A stretch of DNA of 64,000 bases, from contig VHCY01000002.1 of NCBI GenBank assembly GCA_016871595.1, positions 1 through 64,000 of the forward strand. The letters are read 5' to 3'. Shown piece by piece: positions 9,035-18,343 of the stretch. Position numbers and translations under genes: made by a program. A model generated the notes under the pieces. It saw only the letters and a list, made by a program, of their open reading frames with translations. It searched no databases and was not told where the DNA came from. How positions within the stretch are numbered: the first letter of the stretch is position 1; every line of letters starts with the position of its first letter. The stretch comes from Verrucomicrobiota bacterium (GTDB lineage: Bacteria > Verrucomicrobiota > Verrucomicrobiia > Opitutales > Opitutaceae).

Positions 9035-10246
9035 TCAGCCCAAGTCCGGCTCGGAGCCGTCGATCATCTTCACCTTGTTATGCGCGAAATACTCGCGGGT
9101 GAGTGCCTTCATGCAGGCGGCACGCTGGTCGTACAGCCGGCGCAGTTTGCGGCGCTTACGGCGGGCCAGCGCGTAGTGGGTCATCAGCGGCAGCGCAATC
9201 GTGCTGTCCGTGTAGCACACCACCGCGTCCGGCAGGCGCGCGGGATCGACCTTGCCCCAGGAGACGGCCTCGGAGGGTGTCGCGCCGCTCAGGCCACCCG
9301 TGTCCGGACGGGCATCGGTGATCTGCAGGAAGAAGTCCTGGCCGAATTCCTTGATGCGGAGCACCTCCTGGATCTGAGGCTCCGTCTGCAGCATGAAGTT
9401 CTTCGGGCTGCCGCCGCCAAGCAGGACCACCGCGCTGCGGCCGCCGCCACGCTTGGCGGCAAGGACAAAGCTGGTCGTCTCATTGACGTCGATCGAAGGG
9501 TTGATGCGGAGTTTGCTGCCGCGCAGTTCCACGCCCGCCACGTTCATCCCGATGGTGGAGTCGCCGGGCGAAGAGGTGTAGCAGGGGACCCCGGCGCGGT
9601 AGGCGGCGGCCATCACGGAGACGTCCTTCAGGCCGTTCTTGCGCTCCCACTCGGCCGCGTACCGGCCGATGAGGTGGTGCAGCTCCGCGGTGCCCATCTC
9701 CTTCTGGAATTCCGGCTGGAGCATGATCTCGCGCAGGATCTCGTCGGTCGCCATCAGGCCGTCGCTGTACGGGATGACCACATCGTAGATGCGCACGAGG
9801 TCGTTGTCGCGCAGGTCAGTGTCATCGAACTTCGGGCTGCCGGCGTGCACCGGGAAATTCAGGGCGAAGTGCAGGTCGTGGTAGAGGTTGGCGCCCGTGG
9901 AGACAATCCAGTCCACGAAGCCCGCCTTGATCAGCGGGATGATGCTGGAGCAGCCGAGGCCGGCGGGGGTGAGCGCGCCGGAGACGCTCAGGCCGACGGT
10001 GACGTCGGGCTCGAGCATCCGGTTGGTGAAGAGCTGGACGCCCTCGCGCAGCCGGGCGCCGTTGTAGGCGAGGAAGGTGGCGTCGATCAGGTCGGGCAGC
10101 TTCTCCTTGCCGGTGATGTTGCGCGGCTGGATCCGCGGCCCGGCCATATACTTGGCCTTGTGGGGGCATTGCTTCTGCTTGAGCCAGTCCGGGGTCTCGA
10201 AGAGCTCTTCCCGCTGCCTCAGGTTCCGACGTTCGGTGCGCGCCAT
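9035..10246 (-). CDS. Deoxyhypusine synthase-family protein (polyamine enzyme)
   Basis: A 403-aa NAD-dependent enzyme homologous to archaeal and eukaryotic deoxyhypusine synthase. Seen in the sequence are '[16 protein letters not shown]', the dinucleotide-binding region with '[15 protein letters not shown]', '[13 protein letters not shown]', and 'SEAVSWGKV', in which Lys332 aligns with the catalytic lysine that forms the enzyme-imine intermediate with the butylamine group. Bacteria have no eIF5A, so such homologues are thought to make free polyamines such as homospermidine or spermidine instead. The gene lies directly upstream of the ODC-like gene on the same strand and divergent from agmatine deiminase, which supports a polyamine role. 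ATG at 10246 is the only sensible start. Exact product is inference. Confidence 0.85.
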   Translation of the reverse strand: MARTERRNLRQREELFETPDWLKQKQCPHKAKYMAGPRIQPRNITGKEKLPDLIDATFLAYNGARLREGVQLFTNRMLEPDVTVGLSVSGALTPAGLGCSSIIPLIKAGFVDWIVSTGANLYHDLHFALNFPVHAGSPKFDDTDLRDNDLVRIYDVVIPYSDGLMATDEILREIMLQPEFQKEMGTAELHHLIGRYAAEWERKNGLKDVSVMAAAYRAGVPCYTSSPGDSTIGMNVAGVELRGSKLRINPSIDVNETTSFVLAAKRGGGRSAVVLLGGGSPKNFMLQTEPQIQEVLRIKEFGQDFFLQITDARPDTGGLSGATPSEAVSWGKVDPARLPDAVVCYTDSTIALPLMTHYALARRKRRKLRRLYDQRAACMKALTREYFAHNKVKMIDGSEPDLG

Positions 10247-10406
10247 AAGTGAAGGTTTCGCGATGAGTTCGGCCGGCGCGCTTCCCCATGCAAACCTTTT
10301 TGCGCGCCGCGCACGCCATTAGGCGGTCCGCCGCGAGCTCGTCGGCCGCCCGCGCGCGTTCCGGGCTTGAGCCCCGGCGCGCGGCGAGCCCATATCCGCG
10401 GCCGCC

Positions 10407-11489
10407 ATGCCCACTCCCGCCGCCTCCCCTTCCCCCACCCAGCTCGGATTCGCGATGCCCGCCGAATGGGAGCGCCACGAGGCCACCTGGCTTGGCTGGC
10501 CCCATCACCCGACCGACTGGCCCGAGAAGCTCTCCACCATCCACTGGGTCTACGGCGAGATGGTGCGCAAGCTCACCGCGGGGGAAATCGTCCGCATTAT
10601 GGTCAATGACCGCCGCGAGGAACGCCAGGCCCGCCGGGTGCTGAGCCGCGCGCACGTCGACCTCACGCGGGTAGAGTTCGTCCTGCACCGCACCAACCGC
10701 GGCTGGACGCGGGACAGCGGCCCCATCTTTGTGCAGCGGCCGCGTGGCCGCGGGCGCGAGACCGCGATCGTCCACTTCCACTTCAACGCCTGGGCCAAGT
10801 ACCGGGACTGGCAGCACGACCGCCGGGTGCCGGAGATCGCGGCCCGCCGGCTGGGCCAGACCCTCTTCGAGGCGACCCGCGACGACGGCCGCCCCTTCGT
10901 GCTCGAGGGCGGCGGGATCGACGTGAACGGACGCGGCACCCTTCTCACCACGGAGGAGTGCTACCTCCACCCCCAGGTGCAGGTGCGCAACTCCGGCGTC
11001 GGCCGCGCGGAGTTCGAGCGGGTGGTGAAGGCGAACCTCGGCGTGACCAACGTCTTCTGGCTCGGTGACGGGCTCGTCGGCGACGACACCCACGGCCACG
11101 TCGACGACCTGTGCCGCTTCGTGAACCCGCGCACCGTGGTGCTGATCCGCGAGGAGAACCGACGGGATGTGAACTACCGGCCGCTCGCCGAGAATTGGGA
11201 ACGTATCCGTGACCTGCGGCTGGAGGACGGCTCCAAGCCCGAGGTGATCGCCCTGCCGATGCCCGGGCCCCAGCAGTTTGACGGGATGCGGCTGCCGGCC
11301 AGTTACGCGAACTTCTACATCGGGAACGCCTACGTCCTCGTGCCCACCTTCAATGACCCGAACGACCGGATCGCGCTCGGGACCCTCGCCGAGCTGTTCC
11401 CGGACCGGAAGGTGGTCGGCATCCACGCTGCCGATCTCGTGCTCGGCTTCGGCACCTTACACTGCCTGACGCAGCAGCAACCGGCCTAG
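10407..11489 (+). CDS. aguA: Agmatine deiminase
   Basis: Hydrolyses agmatine to N-carbamoylputrescine and ammonia, a step from arginine to putrescine. The 360-aa protein has the pentein fold with all signature pieces: 'MPAEWERHEATWLGWPH' at the start, 'NRGWTRDSGPIFV', 'FVLEGGGIDVNG', 'GDDTHGHVDD' and the C-terminal 'GTLHCLTQQQP' with the nucleophile Cys353. Length is normal for the family. The neighbouring minus-strand ODC-like and DHS-like genes give two routes into the diamine pool in one locus. No N-carbamoylputrescine amidase gene is in the window. Putrescine-agmatine deiminase identity is well supported. Confidence 0.94.
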   Translation: MPTPAASPSPTQLGFAMPAEWERHEATWLGWPHHPTDWPEKLSTIHWVYGEMVRKLTAGEIVRIMVNDRREERQARRVLSRAHVDLTRVEFVLHRTNRGWTRDSGPIFVQRPRGRGRETAIVHFHFNAWAKYRDWQHDRRVPEIAARRLGQTLFEATRDDGRPFVLEGGGIDVNGRGTLLTTEECYLHPQVQVRNSGVGRAEFERVVKANLGVTNVFWLGDGLVGDDTHGHVDDLCRFVNPRTVVLIREENRRDVNYRPLAENWERIRDLRLEDGSKPEVIALPMPGPQQFDGMRLPASYANFYIGNAYVLVPTFNDPNDRIALGTLAELFPDRKVVGIHAADLVLGFGTLHCLTQQQPA

Positions 11490-11569
11490 CGGGGCGCGGG
11501 GACCGGGCTTGCGTCGCTTCCGCGCGCAACCTCATCGTGCCGGCCGGCGTCTCGCTGCGCCAGCACCCC

Positions 11570-13489
11570 ATGACCTTCCCCGCCCTCGTCCGCCGCGCCC
11601 TGCCCTTCGCCCTGCTTGCCCTGACGGCCCTCGCCGCGGACCGGCCCAACATCCTCTGGCTGACCAGCGAAGACCACGGGATCGAGATGGGCTGCTACGG
11701 GGACCAGCTGGCGCGGACGCCCAACGTCGACGCGCTCGCGGGCAAGGGGATGATTTTCCGCCGGGCGTGGTCCGTGCATCCCGTGTGCGCCCCGGCGCGC
11801 ACCGCGATTATCTCGGGCCTCTACGCGCAGAGCAGCGGCGGGTTGCATATGCGCTCGATGGTCACACTGGGGGCCGGCCAGCGGATGTATCCCCAGTTCC
11901 TGCGCGAGGCAGGCTACTACGCGACCAACAACAGCAAGGAGGACTATAATCTCCGCAAGCCTGAGGGCGTCTGGGATGACTCCTCCGGCCAGGCCCACTG
12001 GCGCAACCGTCCCGCGGGGCGCCCGTTCTTCGCCATCTTCAACTCCACCAAGAGCCACGAGAGCCAGATCCGGACGCGGCCGCACCAGGCAATCACCGAT
12101 CCGGCGAAGGTACGCGTGCCGGCTTACCACCCGGACACCCCGGAGGTGCGACAGGACTGGGCGCAGTACTACGACCAGGTGAGCGAGGCCGACGCCGACG
12201 CGGGCGCGCGCCTGCGCGAGCTGGAGGCAGCGGGTCTCGCCGAGGACACGATCGTGTTCTACTACGGGGACCACGGGAGCGGGATGCCCCGCAGCAAGCG
12301 CTGGCCCTCGAACTCCGGCCTGCACGTGCCGATGGTCGTTTATTTCCCGCCCAAGTGGCGGCCGCTGGCGCCGAAGGAGTACCAGCCCGGCGGGCGCTCG
12401 GACCGCCTCGTCAGCTTCGTCGACCTCGCGCCGACCGTGCTGAGCCTCGCGGGGGTCAAGCCGCCGGCCTGGATGCAGGGACACGCCTTCGCCGGGCCGC
12501 ATCAAGTCGCGGGCCCCGCGTTCCTCCACGGCGCGCGCGGGCGGATGGACGAGCGGATGGACGCGGTGCGCAGCGTGACGGACGGCCGCTACGTCTACCT
12601 GCGCAACTTCCACCCGCACGTCTCCCAAGGCCAGCGGGTGGACTACCAGTTCCAGACCCCGACGACCCGCATCTGGCGGGAGCGCTTCGACGCCGGACAG
12701 GCTACCGAGGCGCAATCCCTCTTCTGGCGGACGCCGAAGGCGCCGGAGGAGCTCTACGACCTGCAGAGCGATCCCGACGAGGTGCGCAACCTCGCGGGCT
12801 CGGCGGCCCACCGCGCCATTCTGGAGCGGTTGCGCGCCGAGATGCGCGGCCACGCGGAGCGGGTGCGCGACCTCGGCTTCCTGCCGGAGGGCGAGATCCA
12901 CAGCCGCGCCGCCGGCACGACCCCGTATGACTTCGCACGCGATGAGGCACGCTTCCCGTTCGGTCGTATCTACGCCGCGGCGGACCTCGCCTCGGGGCTC
13001 GATCCGGCCGCGACTCCGCGTCTGGTCGCGTTGCTCGCGGACGGCGACTCGGCGGTAAGGCACTGGGCCGCGCTCGGGCTGCTGATGCGGGGTCCCGTCG
13101 CCGTCAACGCCGCAGTCGCCCCGCTGCGGGAGGCGCTCCGCGACGGCTCCCGTCTGGTGCGGATCGTGGCGGCACAGGCGCTGGCGCAGAACGGCCCCCC
13201 GGCGGAGTTGCCGGGTGCCCTGGCCGCGCTCCGCGAGTTGCTCCCGCCCGCGCAAAACGGGTTTTTCGTCTCCACGTCCGCCCTCGCCGCCGTCGAGGCA
13301 CTCGGCGCCAAGGCCGCGCCGCTGCACGAGGTGGTGCGCACGATGAGTCCCCAAGGTCCCGCCCCGGACGCTCGCTACGACTCATACATCCCGCGCCAGA
13401 TCGCCAACCTCACCGGCGCGCCTGCCGCCGCCCCCGAAGGCGAGGGCGCGCGCAAGGCCAAGGGCCGCCGCAAGAACACCAAGGACTGA
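11570..13489 (+). CDS. Secreted sulfatase with HEAT-like C-terminal repeats
   Basis: Type I sulfatase of about 639 aa, probably acting on sulfated polysaccharide or glycan in the periplasm. ATG 11570 is preferred over 11537 because it gives a clean signal peptide (MTFPALVRRALPFALLALTALAA). The metal-binding start is 'PNILWLTSEDHG', and the formylglycine motif CxPxR is 'VCAPARTA' with Cys73, so it would need oxidation by a maturase. 'YYGDHGSGM' gives another active-site metal segment. From about residue 490 the protein continues past the sulfatase fold into helical repeats ('TPRLVALLADGDSAVRHWAALGL') resembling HEAT repeats, possibly for substrate or partner binding. It ends in a lysine/arginine-rich tail. 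It is first of three sulfatase genes in a row. Confidence 0.9.
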   Translation: MTFPALVRRALPFALLALTALAADRPNILWLTSEDHGIEMGCYGDQLARTPNVDALAGKGMIFRRAWSVHPVCAPARTAIISGLYAQSSGGLHMRSMVTLGAGQRMYPQFLREAGYYATNNSKEDYNLRKPEGVWDDSSGQAHWRNRPAGRPFFAIFNSTKSHESQIRTRPHQAITDPAKVRVPAYHPDTPEVRQDWAQYYDQVSEADADAGARLRELEAAGLAEDTIVFYYGDHGSGMPRSKRWPSNSGLHVPMVVYFPPKWRPLAPKEYQPGGRSDRLVSFVDLAPTVLSLAGVKPPAWMQGHAFAGPHQVAGPAFLHGARGRMDERMDAVRSVTDGRYVYLRNFHPHVSQGQRVDYQFQTPTTRIWRERFDAGQATEAQSLFWRTPKAPEELYDLQSDPDEVRNLAGSAAHRAILERLRAEMRGHAERVRDLGFLPEGEIHSRAAGTTPYDFARDEARFPFGRIYAAADLASGLDPAATPRLVALLADGDSAVRHWAALGLLMRGPVAVNAAVAPLREALRDGSRLVRIVAAQALAQNGPPAELPGALAALRELLPPAQNGFFVSTSALAAVEALGAKAAPLHEVVRTMSPQGPAPDARYDSYIPRQIANLTGAPAAAPEGEGARKAKGRRKNTKD

Positions 13490-13503
13490 ACCCGATTCCC
13501 CCG

Positions 13504-14976
13504 ATGCGCCTCCTCCTCACCCTTGCCCTGTGCGGCACCCTCGCTGCGACCGCGGCCGAGCGTCCGGCCAAGCCCAACGTGCTGTTCTTTGCCGTGGACG
13601 ACCTCCGGCCGGAGTTCGGCGCCTACGGCGCGGGATATGTGCACAGCCCCAACCTCGACCGCCTCGCCCGCGCGGGCGTGACCTTCACCCGGGCGTACTG
13701 CCAGCAGGCCGTCTGCTCCCCATCCCGGACCGTGGTGATGACCGGCACCCGTCCCGACACCAGCAAGGTCTGGGACCTCGAGACGCACTTCCGCAAGGCG
13801 CTGCCGGACGTCGTGACGGTCGGCCAGCACTTCAAGCAGCACGGCTATTTCGTGCAGGGGATGGGCAAAATCTTCCACGGGGGCTTCGACGACGCGCCCA
13901 CCTGGTCCGTGCCGTGGCAGACCCCGCGCGCCAGCGGGGCCTACGCGCGCCCCGAGAACGTGGCTCTCACACAGCGGGCGCCGGCCGCGGCCGCACCCGG
14001 CGACCGGAAAGCCGCGCGGAAGGCGGCGAAGGGGCCCCGTGGTCCGGCCTTCGAGTCGGCGGACGTGCCCGATAATTACTACACCGACGGCCGCACCGCG
14101 GAACTCGCGGTGGAGACCCTGCGCGAGCTCGGAAAGAAGGGCGCCCCCTTCTTTCTCGCCGTCGGCTTCGCCAAGCCGCACCTGCCGTTCGTGGCGCCCA
14201 AGAGATACTGGGATCTCTACGATCCCGCGAAGATCACGCTCGCGCCCAACCGCTTCCGCCCCCGCGGCGCGCCCGACTACGCGATTTTGCCCGGCGGGGA
14301 ACTGCGCTCCTACCACGGGATTCCCGAGGGCCCGATCCCCGATGACCTCGCCCGCCAGCTCAAACACGGCTACTATGCCGCGATCAGCTATATGGACGCC
14401 CAAATGGGCCGCGTGCTCGACGAGCTCGAGCGCTCCGGCTTGAGGCAGAACACGATGATCGTCCTCTGGGGCGACCACGGCTGGAAGCTCGGGGAGCACG
14501 ATGCTTGGTGCAAACACTCGAACTCCGAGAACGACACCAACGCCCCGCTCCTGCTCTCCGCCCCTTGGCTGGGCACGGCCGGGGCCAAGTCGCGGGCGCT
14601 GGTGGAGTTCGTCGACATCTATCCGACCCTCGCCGACCTCGCTGGCCTGCCACTGCCGGGCCACCTCGAGGGCCTGAGCTTCAAACCCGTCCTCGAGCAA
14701 CCCGACCGCCCGTGGAAGACCGCCGCCTTCAGCCAGTATCCGCGCTCGAATGGCGGCCGCAACCTGATGGGCTACTCGATGCGGACCGAGCGCCACCGCT
14801 TCACGGTCTGGGTCGAGCGGGGGAACCCCGCGAAGGTGGAGGCCCTCGAGCTCTATGATCACCAGTCCGACCCGCAGGAGAACCAGAACCTCGCGGCCGC
14901 GCCCGGGCAGCAGCCGCTCGTTGAACGCCTGATGACGCAGTGGCGGGCCGGCTGGCGCGGCGCGCTCCCCCGCTGA
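13504..14976 (+). CDS. Secreted sulfatase, iduronate-2-sulfatase-like
   Basis: A 490-aa sulfatase with a signal peptide (MRLLLTLALCGTLAATAAE). 'PNVLFFAVDDLRPEFGAYG' and 'VCSPSRTVVMTGTRPDTSKVW' are typical of the iduronate-2-sulfatase-like group; Cys71 of CSPSR is the residue that becomes formylglycine. 'LAVGFAKPHLPFVAPKRYWDLY' and 'LWGDHGWKLGEHDAWCKHSN' are the other conserved blocks of that group. It begins 14 bp after the preceding sulfatase and ends 11 bp before the next, so the three are probably one transcript. The true sulfate ester substrate is unknown; marine or plant polysaccharide, or host glycosaminoglycan, are all possible. Confidence 0.92.
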   Translation: MRLLLTLALCGTLAATAAERPAKPNVLFFAVDDLRPEFGAYGAGYVHSPNLDRLARAGVTFTRAYCQQAVCSPSRTVVMTGTRPDTSKVWDLETHFRKALPDVVTVGQHFKQHGYFVQGMGKIFHGGFDDAPTWSVPWQTPRASGAYARPENVALTQRAPAAAAPGDRKAARKAAKGPRGPAFESADVPDNYYTDGRTAELAVETLRELGKKGAPFFLAVGFAKPHLPFVAPKRYWDLYDPAKITLAPNRFRPRGAPDYAILPGGELRSYHGIPEGPIPDDLARQLKHGYYAAISYMDAQMGRVLDELERSGLRQNTMIVLWGDHGWKLGEHDAWCKHSNSENDTNAPLLLSAPWLGTAGAKSRALVEFVDIYPTLADLAGLPLPGHLEGLSFKPVLEQPDRPWKTAAFSQYPRSNGGRNLMGYSMRTERHRFTVWVERGNPAKVEALELYDHQSDPQENQNLAAAPGQQPLVERLMTQWRAGWRGALPR

Positions 14977-14987
14977 GGACCCTCCTG

Positions 14988-16421
14988 ATGCCCCGCCTCC
15001 TGCGCCTGCTTCCGCTCGGCCTGCTCGTCGCCTCCGCCTGGGCGGCGGCACCGGCCCGGCCCAACGTGCTGCTGGTCGTCGTCGACGACCTCAACACCCT
15101 GCTCGGCGCGTACGGCCACGGGCACGTGAAGTCCCCGGCGATCGACCGCCTGGCGGCGCGGGGTGCCCGCTTTGAGCGCGCGTACGCCCAGTACACGCTC
15201 TGCAACCCGAGCCGCGTGTCGTTCCTGAGCGGCCGCCGGCCGGAGACCAGCGGCGTCTACATCCTGGGCACCCCGGCGCGGACGGCGCTCCCGGACGCGG
15301 TGCTGCTGCCGGAGCACTTCCGCCGCCAAGGCTACTACACGGCCGGCGCGGGCAAGGTCTTCCACAACGTGCGCACCAGCGATCCCGCGGCGTGGGATCA
15401 CTACGAGGACGGCGCGGGCGACGACGCGGAGGAGCAGGCGGCGATCGACGCCCGTTACGGCGGCGGCGACGGCCGGCCCCGCGCGCACGTCCTCAGCTCG
15501 GACGGCTCCCGCACGCGCGACGGCCTCAACGCCCGCACCATCCGCCGTCTGCTCGGGGAGCGCGCGGCCGCGGGCGGATCCTTCTTCCTCGCCCTCGGCT
15601 TCCACAAGCCGCACCTCCCGTGGACGGCGCCCCGCCGGTTCTTCGACCTCTACCCTCCTGCCAGCATCCCCATCCCCGCGGAGCCACCGCTGCGCGAGGT
15701 GCCGCCGATCGCGTTGCAGACGGAGCTAACCGGTTTCGCCCAGCCTGACTCCCGCGCCGCCGCCATCCAGGGCTACCTCGCCTGCGTCTCGTTCATCGAT
15801 GAGCAACTGGGATTGGTCCTCGATGAGCTGGACCGCCTTAAACTCACGGAGAACACCCTCGTGGTGCTCTTCAGCGATCACGGATTCCACCTCGGGGACC
15901 ACGGGGGCCTGTGGGCGAAACTCACCGCCTTTGATGCCTCCACCCGCGTGCCGCTCCTCGCCGCCGGCCCCGGCATCCCGCGCGGGACGGTTGTTTCCAC
16001 CCCGGTCGAACTGCTCGATGTCTACCCCACGCTGGTGGACCTCGCCGGCCTGCCGAAGCCAGCGGGCCTCGAGGGCCGCTCCCTGCGACCGCTCCTCGCC
16101 AATCCCGGCGCCGCGGGAAACGCCCACAGCCTCGTCTATCACTACGACGTCGGACGCCGGCTCGATGTGGCGGGTCGCACCGTGATCGGGCCCCGGTGGC
16201 GCTACACCGAATGGGGCGGCGGCGAATTCGGTCGGGAGCTCTACTGGCGACCCGATGACCCGGAGGAATACCACAACCGGATCGCCGATCCCGCCCTCGC
16301 CCCCACGCTGGCGGAGGCCCGTGCCCAACTGGCGAAGTTGCCCGCGCCCAAACCCGTCCCCGCCAACCGCCCCCGCGCGATCGATCCCGACGCCAAGCGG
16401 GCGAAGCAGAAGCGGAATTGA
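14988..16421 (+). CDS. Secreted sulfatase, iduronate-2-sulfatase-like
   Basis: Third sulfatase of the series, 477 aa from ATG 14988, where a signal peptide (MPRLLRLLPLGLLVASAWAA) begins; the ORF start at 14940 lies inside the previous gene and is less likely. A GGA-containing stretch (tgaggac) sits about 8 bases upstream. Conserved pieces are 'PNVLLVVVDDLNTLLGAYGH', the formylglycine motif 'LCNPSRVSFLSGRRPETSGV' (Cys72), 'LALGFHKPHLPWTAPRRFFDLY' and 'LFSDHGFHLGDHGGLWAK'. It is closely similar in plan to the preceding gene, which suggests duplication. No formylglycine-generating enzyme or radical SAM maturase is encoded nearby, so maturation must depend on a gene elsewhere. Confidence 0.92.
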   Translation: MPRLLRLLPLGLLVASAWAAAPARPNVLLVVVDDLNTLLGAYGHGHVKSPAIDRLAARGARFERAYAQYTLCNPSRVSFLSGRRPETSGVYILGTPARTALPDAVLLPEHFRRQGYYTAGAGKVFHNVRTSDPAAWDHYEDGAGDDAEEQAAIDARYGGGDGRPRAHVLSSDGSRTRDGLNARTIRRLLGERAAAGGSFFLALGFHKPHLPWTAPRRFFDLYPPASIPIPAEPPLREVPPIALQTELTGFAQPDSRAAAIQGYLACVSFIDEQLGLVLDELDRLKLTENTLVVLFSDHGFHLGDHGGLWAKLTAFDASTRVPLLAAGPGIPRGTVVSTPVELLDVYPTLVDLAGLPKPAGLEGRSLRPLLANPGAAGNAHSLVYHYDVGRRLDVAGRTVIGPRWRYTEWGGGEFGRELYWRPDDPEEYHNRIADPALAPTLAEARAQLAKLPAPKPVPANRPRAIDPDAKRAKQKRN

Positions 16422-16428
16422 GAGTCGC

Positions 16429-17763
16429 TCAGGGCCGGGCGCCGACGACGGGCTGCACCCAGGCCGTCTCCCATTCACCAGGCACGCTCCCGTCGGCCTT
16501 GGGCTTGGAGGAGATCACTTTCGCGCGGACGTAGAGTTCGTCCCCCTTCAGGCGATACTCGGCGCGCGGGCCGGTGCTCTCCGCGAGCACGGTCCCGACC
16601 TCCGGGCTGTACCGGCGGTGATTGAGGGTCCGGCGGGCCGGTTTCTCATCGGCGGGTGCGATCATCTCCTCACTGCGGCGGTCGAAACCGCGCCGGGTGC
16701 CGATGAACTGGATGCGGTACGACACGCCCGCCTCCGGCTCCACCTCGACGGCGAGCCGCCCCGGCTCACGCACCACCTCCCGCAGGGTCACCCCGGACGT
16801 GCCGTAGAAATCACCCGCCTCCAGCGCGCGGATCAGCGACTCCGCGGTCAGGTGGCGGGCCCGGACCATCACCCAGCCGCGCCCCGAACTGCTCCGGCCG
16901 GGACCAACCTTGTGGTAGTGGTGCGAATCATCCGTGGCCACGCCGTAGACCACGCCGAAATTGAGCTCGGAGAGACGGAACGCGAGGATCGCGTCCCACA
17001 TCGCGTCCATACTGAGCCGGGTGGCGTCGCCCGCGTTCTCGACTCCGGGATGGCCGTTGTAGACCTCGAAGAACCGGAGCCGCTCGACGCGCATCATTTC
17101 CTCGGCGGTCACGCCCCAGCGGAAGTTCGGGTGATTGAGGTGGGCGAACATCGGCTGGCCGGTCCGCTCGCGCTGGGCATCCACCGCCTCGAGGGTGCGC
17201 TGCATCACGGTGACCGCGTCCGCGGCGTTCACCGCGGGCACGAGATCGCGGGGATTGGTCACATTGATGTGCACGGGGCCGGTGAGCGCGGGAGCCGTTT
17301 CCGACTTTGGCCGGGTCCAGGCGCCGGTGATCTCCTCCGCGGGGATGAGCAGAAACTTGCCCGGCTCGTTCAGCAGCGGGGCAAATTCCACCAGCGGTTT
17401 CAGCCGCACCTCGCGGCGCCCGGAGTTCTCCCGCAGCTCCACCCAATCCGGGCCGAAGCGCCGCAGGTACTTCTGCAAAACCTCGCCGCCGCCGCGCTGC
17501 ACCACCTCACCCTTCAGGGACACCGGGGCCTTCAACTCGAACCAGCGAGTGCCCTCGGAGAGGATGTTGTGGTCCGACAGCGCGAGGAAGTGATAGCCGC
17601 CGCGCTTGTACCAGTCGGCGATCATCTCCGGGTAGTCGTCCCCGTCGCTCCACAGCGAGTGGGTGTGGGTGTTTCCCTTGTACCAGCGGGGCGCCTCGCC
17701 CGCGGGGGCGGCGGCGAACAGGGACGGGAGCAGGAGGGGAAGCAGGTGCAGGGGGATGCGCAT
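16429..17763 (-). CDS. Secreted PHP-domain phosphoesterase/CehA-McbA-like protein
   Basis: A 444-aa exported protein with a signal peptide (MRIPLHLLPLLLPSLFAAAPAG). The PHP metal-binding start is clear: 'YKGNTHTHSLWSDGDDYPEMIADWYKRGGYHFLALSDHN', with the HxH pair and the later His/Asp of the first metal site, and further His residues in 'MFAHLNHPNFRW' and 'DDSHHYHKVG'. Members of this group hydrolyse phosphoesters or act as metal-dependent carboxylesterases; the substrate here cannot be told. It converges on the third sulfatase with only 7 bp between them, so it is a separate unit, divergent from the small membrane protein at 17879. A catabolic role next to the sulfatases is a guess from position. 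Confidence 0.8.
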   Translation of the reverse strand: MRIPLHLLPLLLPSLFAAAPAGEAPRWYKGNTHTHSLWSDGDDYPEMIADWYKRGGYHFLALSDHNILSEGTRWFELKAPVSLKGEVVQRGGGEVLQKYLRRFGPDWVELRENSGRREVRLKPLVEFAPLLNEPGKFLLIPAEEITGAWTRPKSETAPALTGPVHINVTNPRDLVPAVNAADAVTVMQRTLEAVDAQRERTGQPMFAHLNHPNFRWGVTAEEMMRVERLRFFEVYNGHPGVENAGDATRLSMDAMWDAILAFRLSELNFGVVYGVATDDSHHYHKVGPGRSSSGRGWVMVRARHLTAESLIRALEAGDFYGTSGVTLREVVREPGRLAVEVEPEAGVSYRIQFIGTRRGFDRRSEEMIAPADEKPARRTLNHRRYSPEVGTVLAESTGPRAEYRLKGDELYVRAKVISSKPKADGSVPGEWETAWVQPVVGARP

Positions 17764-17878
17764 CGGTCGCGGGGGTTAGCGCGAGCGTGGCGCGCCCGGC
17801 CGCAGCGTCCACGCCAAAGGTTTCCGTGACCCCGTTTTTACCGTGGCGCAGCGGCCCCGGTGGCACCAGCAACGAGGT

Positions 17879-18343
17879 ATGCCGTCCGATCCGCCCACCT
17901 TGCGTGCCCTGCGCTGGTGCGCCCGGCTGCTGGGTGCGTCCCTGGTCGGCCTGATGCTGCTGATCGCCGCCGGCGAGGGCCTCCCGCGCGCGGACCAGTT
18001 GGGCACCCGCGAGTGGATCCTGTTCGCCGCGTTGACCGCGATCGCGGCCGGACATCTGCGACTATGGCTCCGCGAGGGCGCGGGCGCGATGCTGGGCCTC
18101 GCCGGCTACGCGCTCTTCCTGGGGGTGCAGGGCAACCCCCTTTCCCCGCGGCTCGCCTTCGTCCACCTGCTGGCGGTGCCTTCGGTACTTGCGCTGGCCG
18201 CGGCGCGCTGGGCCCGGATCAGGCGAACCGCCGCATCCGGTCCCGCACGTCCGTCTGCAGCCGCTCCAGGTAACCCAGCGTGTACGCCTCCGGGGACAAC
18301 GCGGGATCCTGGATCAACGGGGTCAGGTCCATCGCCCACGTGA
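17879..18343 (+). CDS. Small multi-helix membrane protein (DUF7670-like)
   Basis: About 154 aa from ATG 17879, preceded by 'acgagg', a usable ribosome binding site; the ORF track start at 17843 is less convincing. Three to four hydrophobic segments are seen: 'LLGASLVGLMLLIAAGEG', 'WILFAALTAIAAGHL', 'AMLGLAGYALFLGVQ' and 'FVHLLAVPSVLALAAA'. The pattern 'LLIAAGEGLP...' followed by a glycine-rich second helix resembles a family of small uncharacterised membrane proteins. The last 125 bp overlap the convergent PIG-L gene and encode a low-complexity tail, so the functional part probably ends near residue 125. Function unknown. Confidence 0.55.
   Translation: MPSDPPTLRALRWCARLLGASLVGLMLLIAAGEGLPRADQLGTREWILFAALTAIAAGHLRLWLREGAGAMLGLAGYALFLGVQGNPLSPRLAFVHLLAVPSVLALAAARWARIRRTAASGPARPSAAAPGNPACTPPGTTRDPGSTGSGPSPT

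Noticed and set aside
10349-10385. Imperfect GC hairpin between the DHS-like gene and aguA
   Set aside because: Interrupted arms and no T-run; in a region this GC-rich such pairing is expected by chance.
11486-13354. 622-aa minus-strand ORF opposite the first sulfatase
   Set aside because: The plus strand has a complete sulfatase with signal peptide; the antisense frame is a GC-driven shadow.
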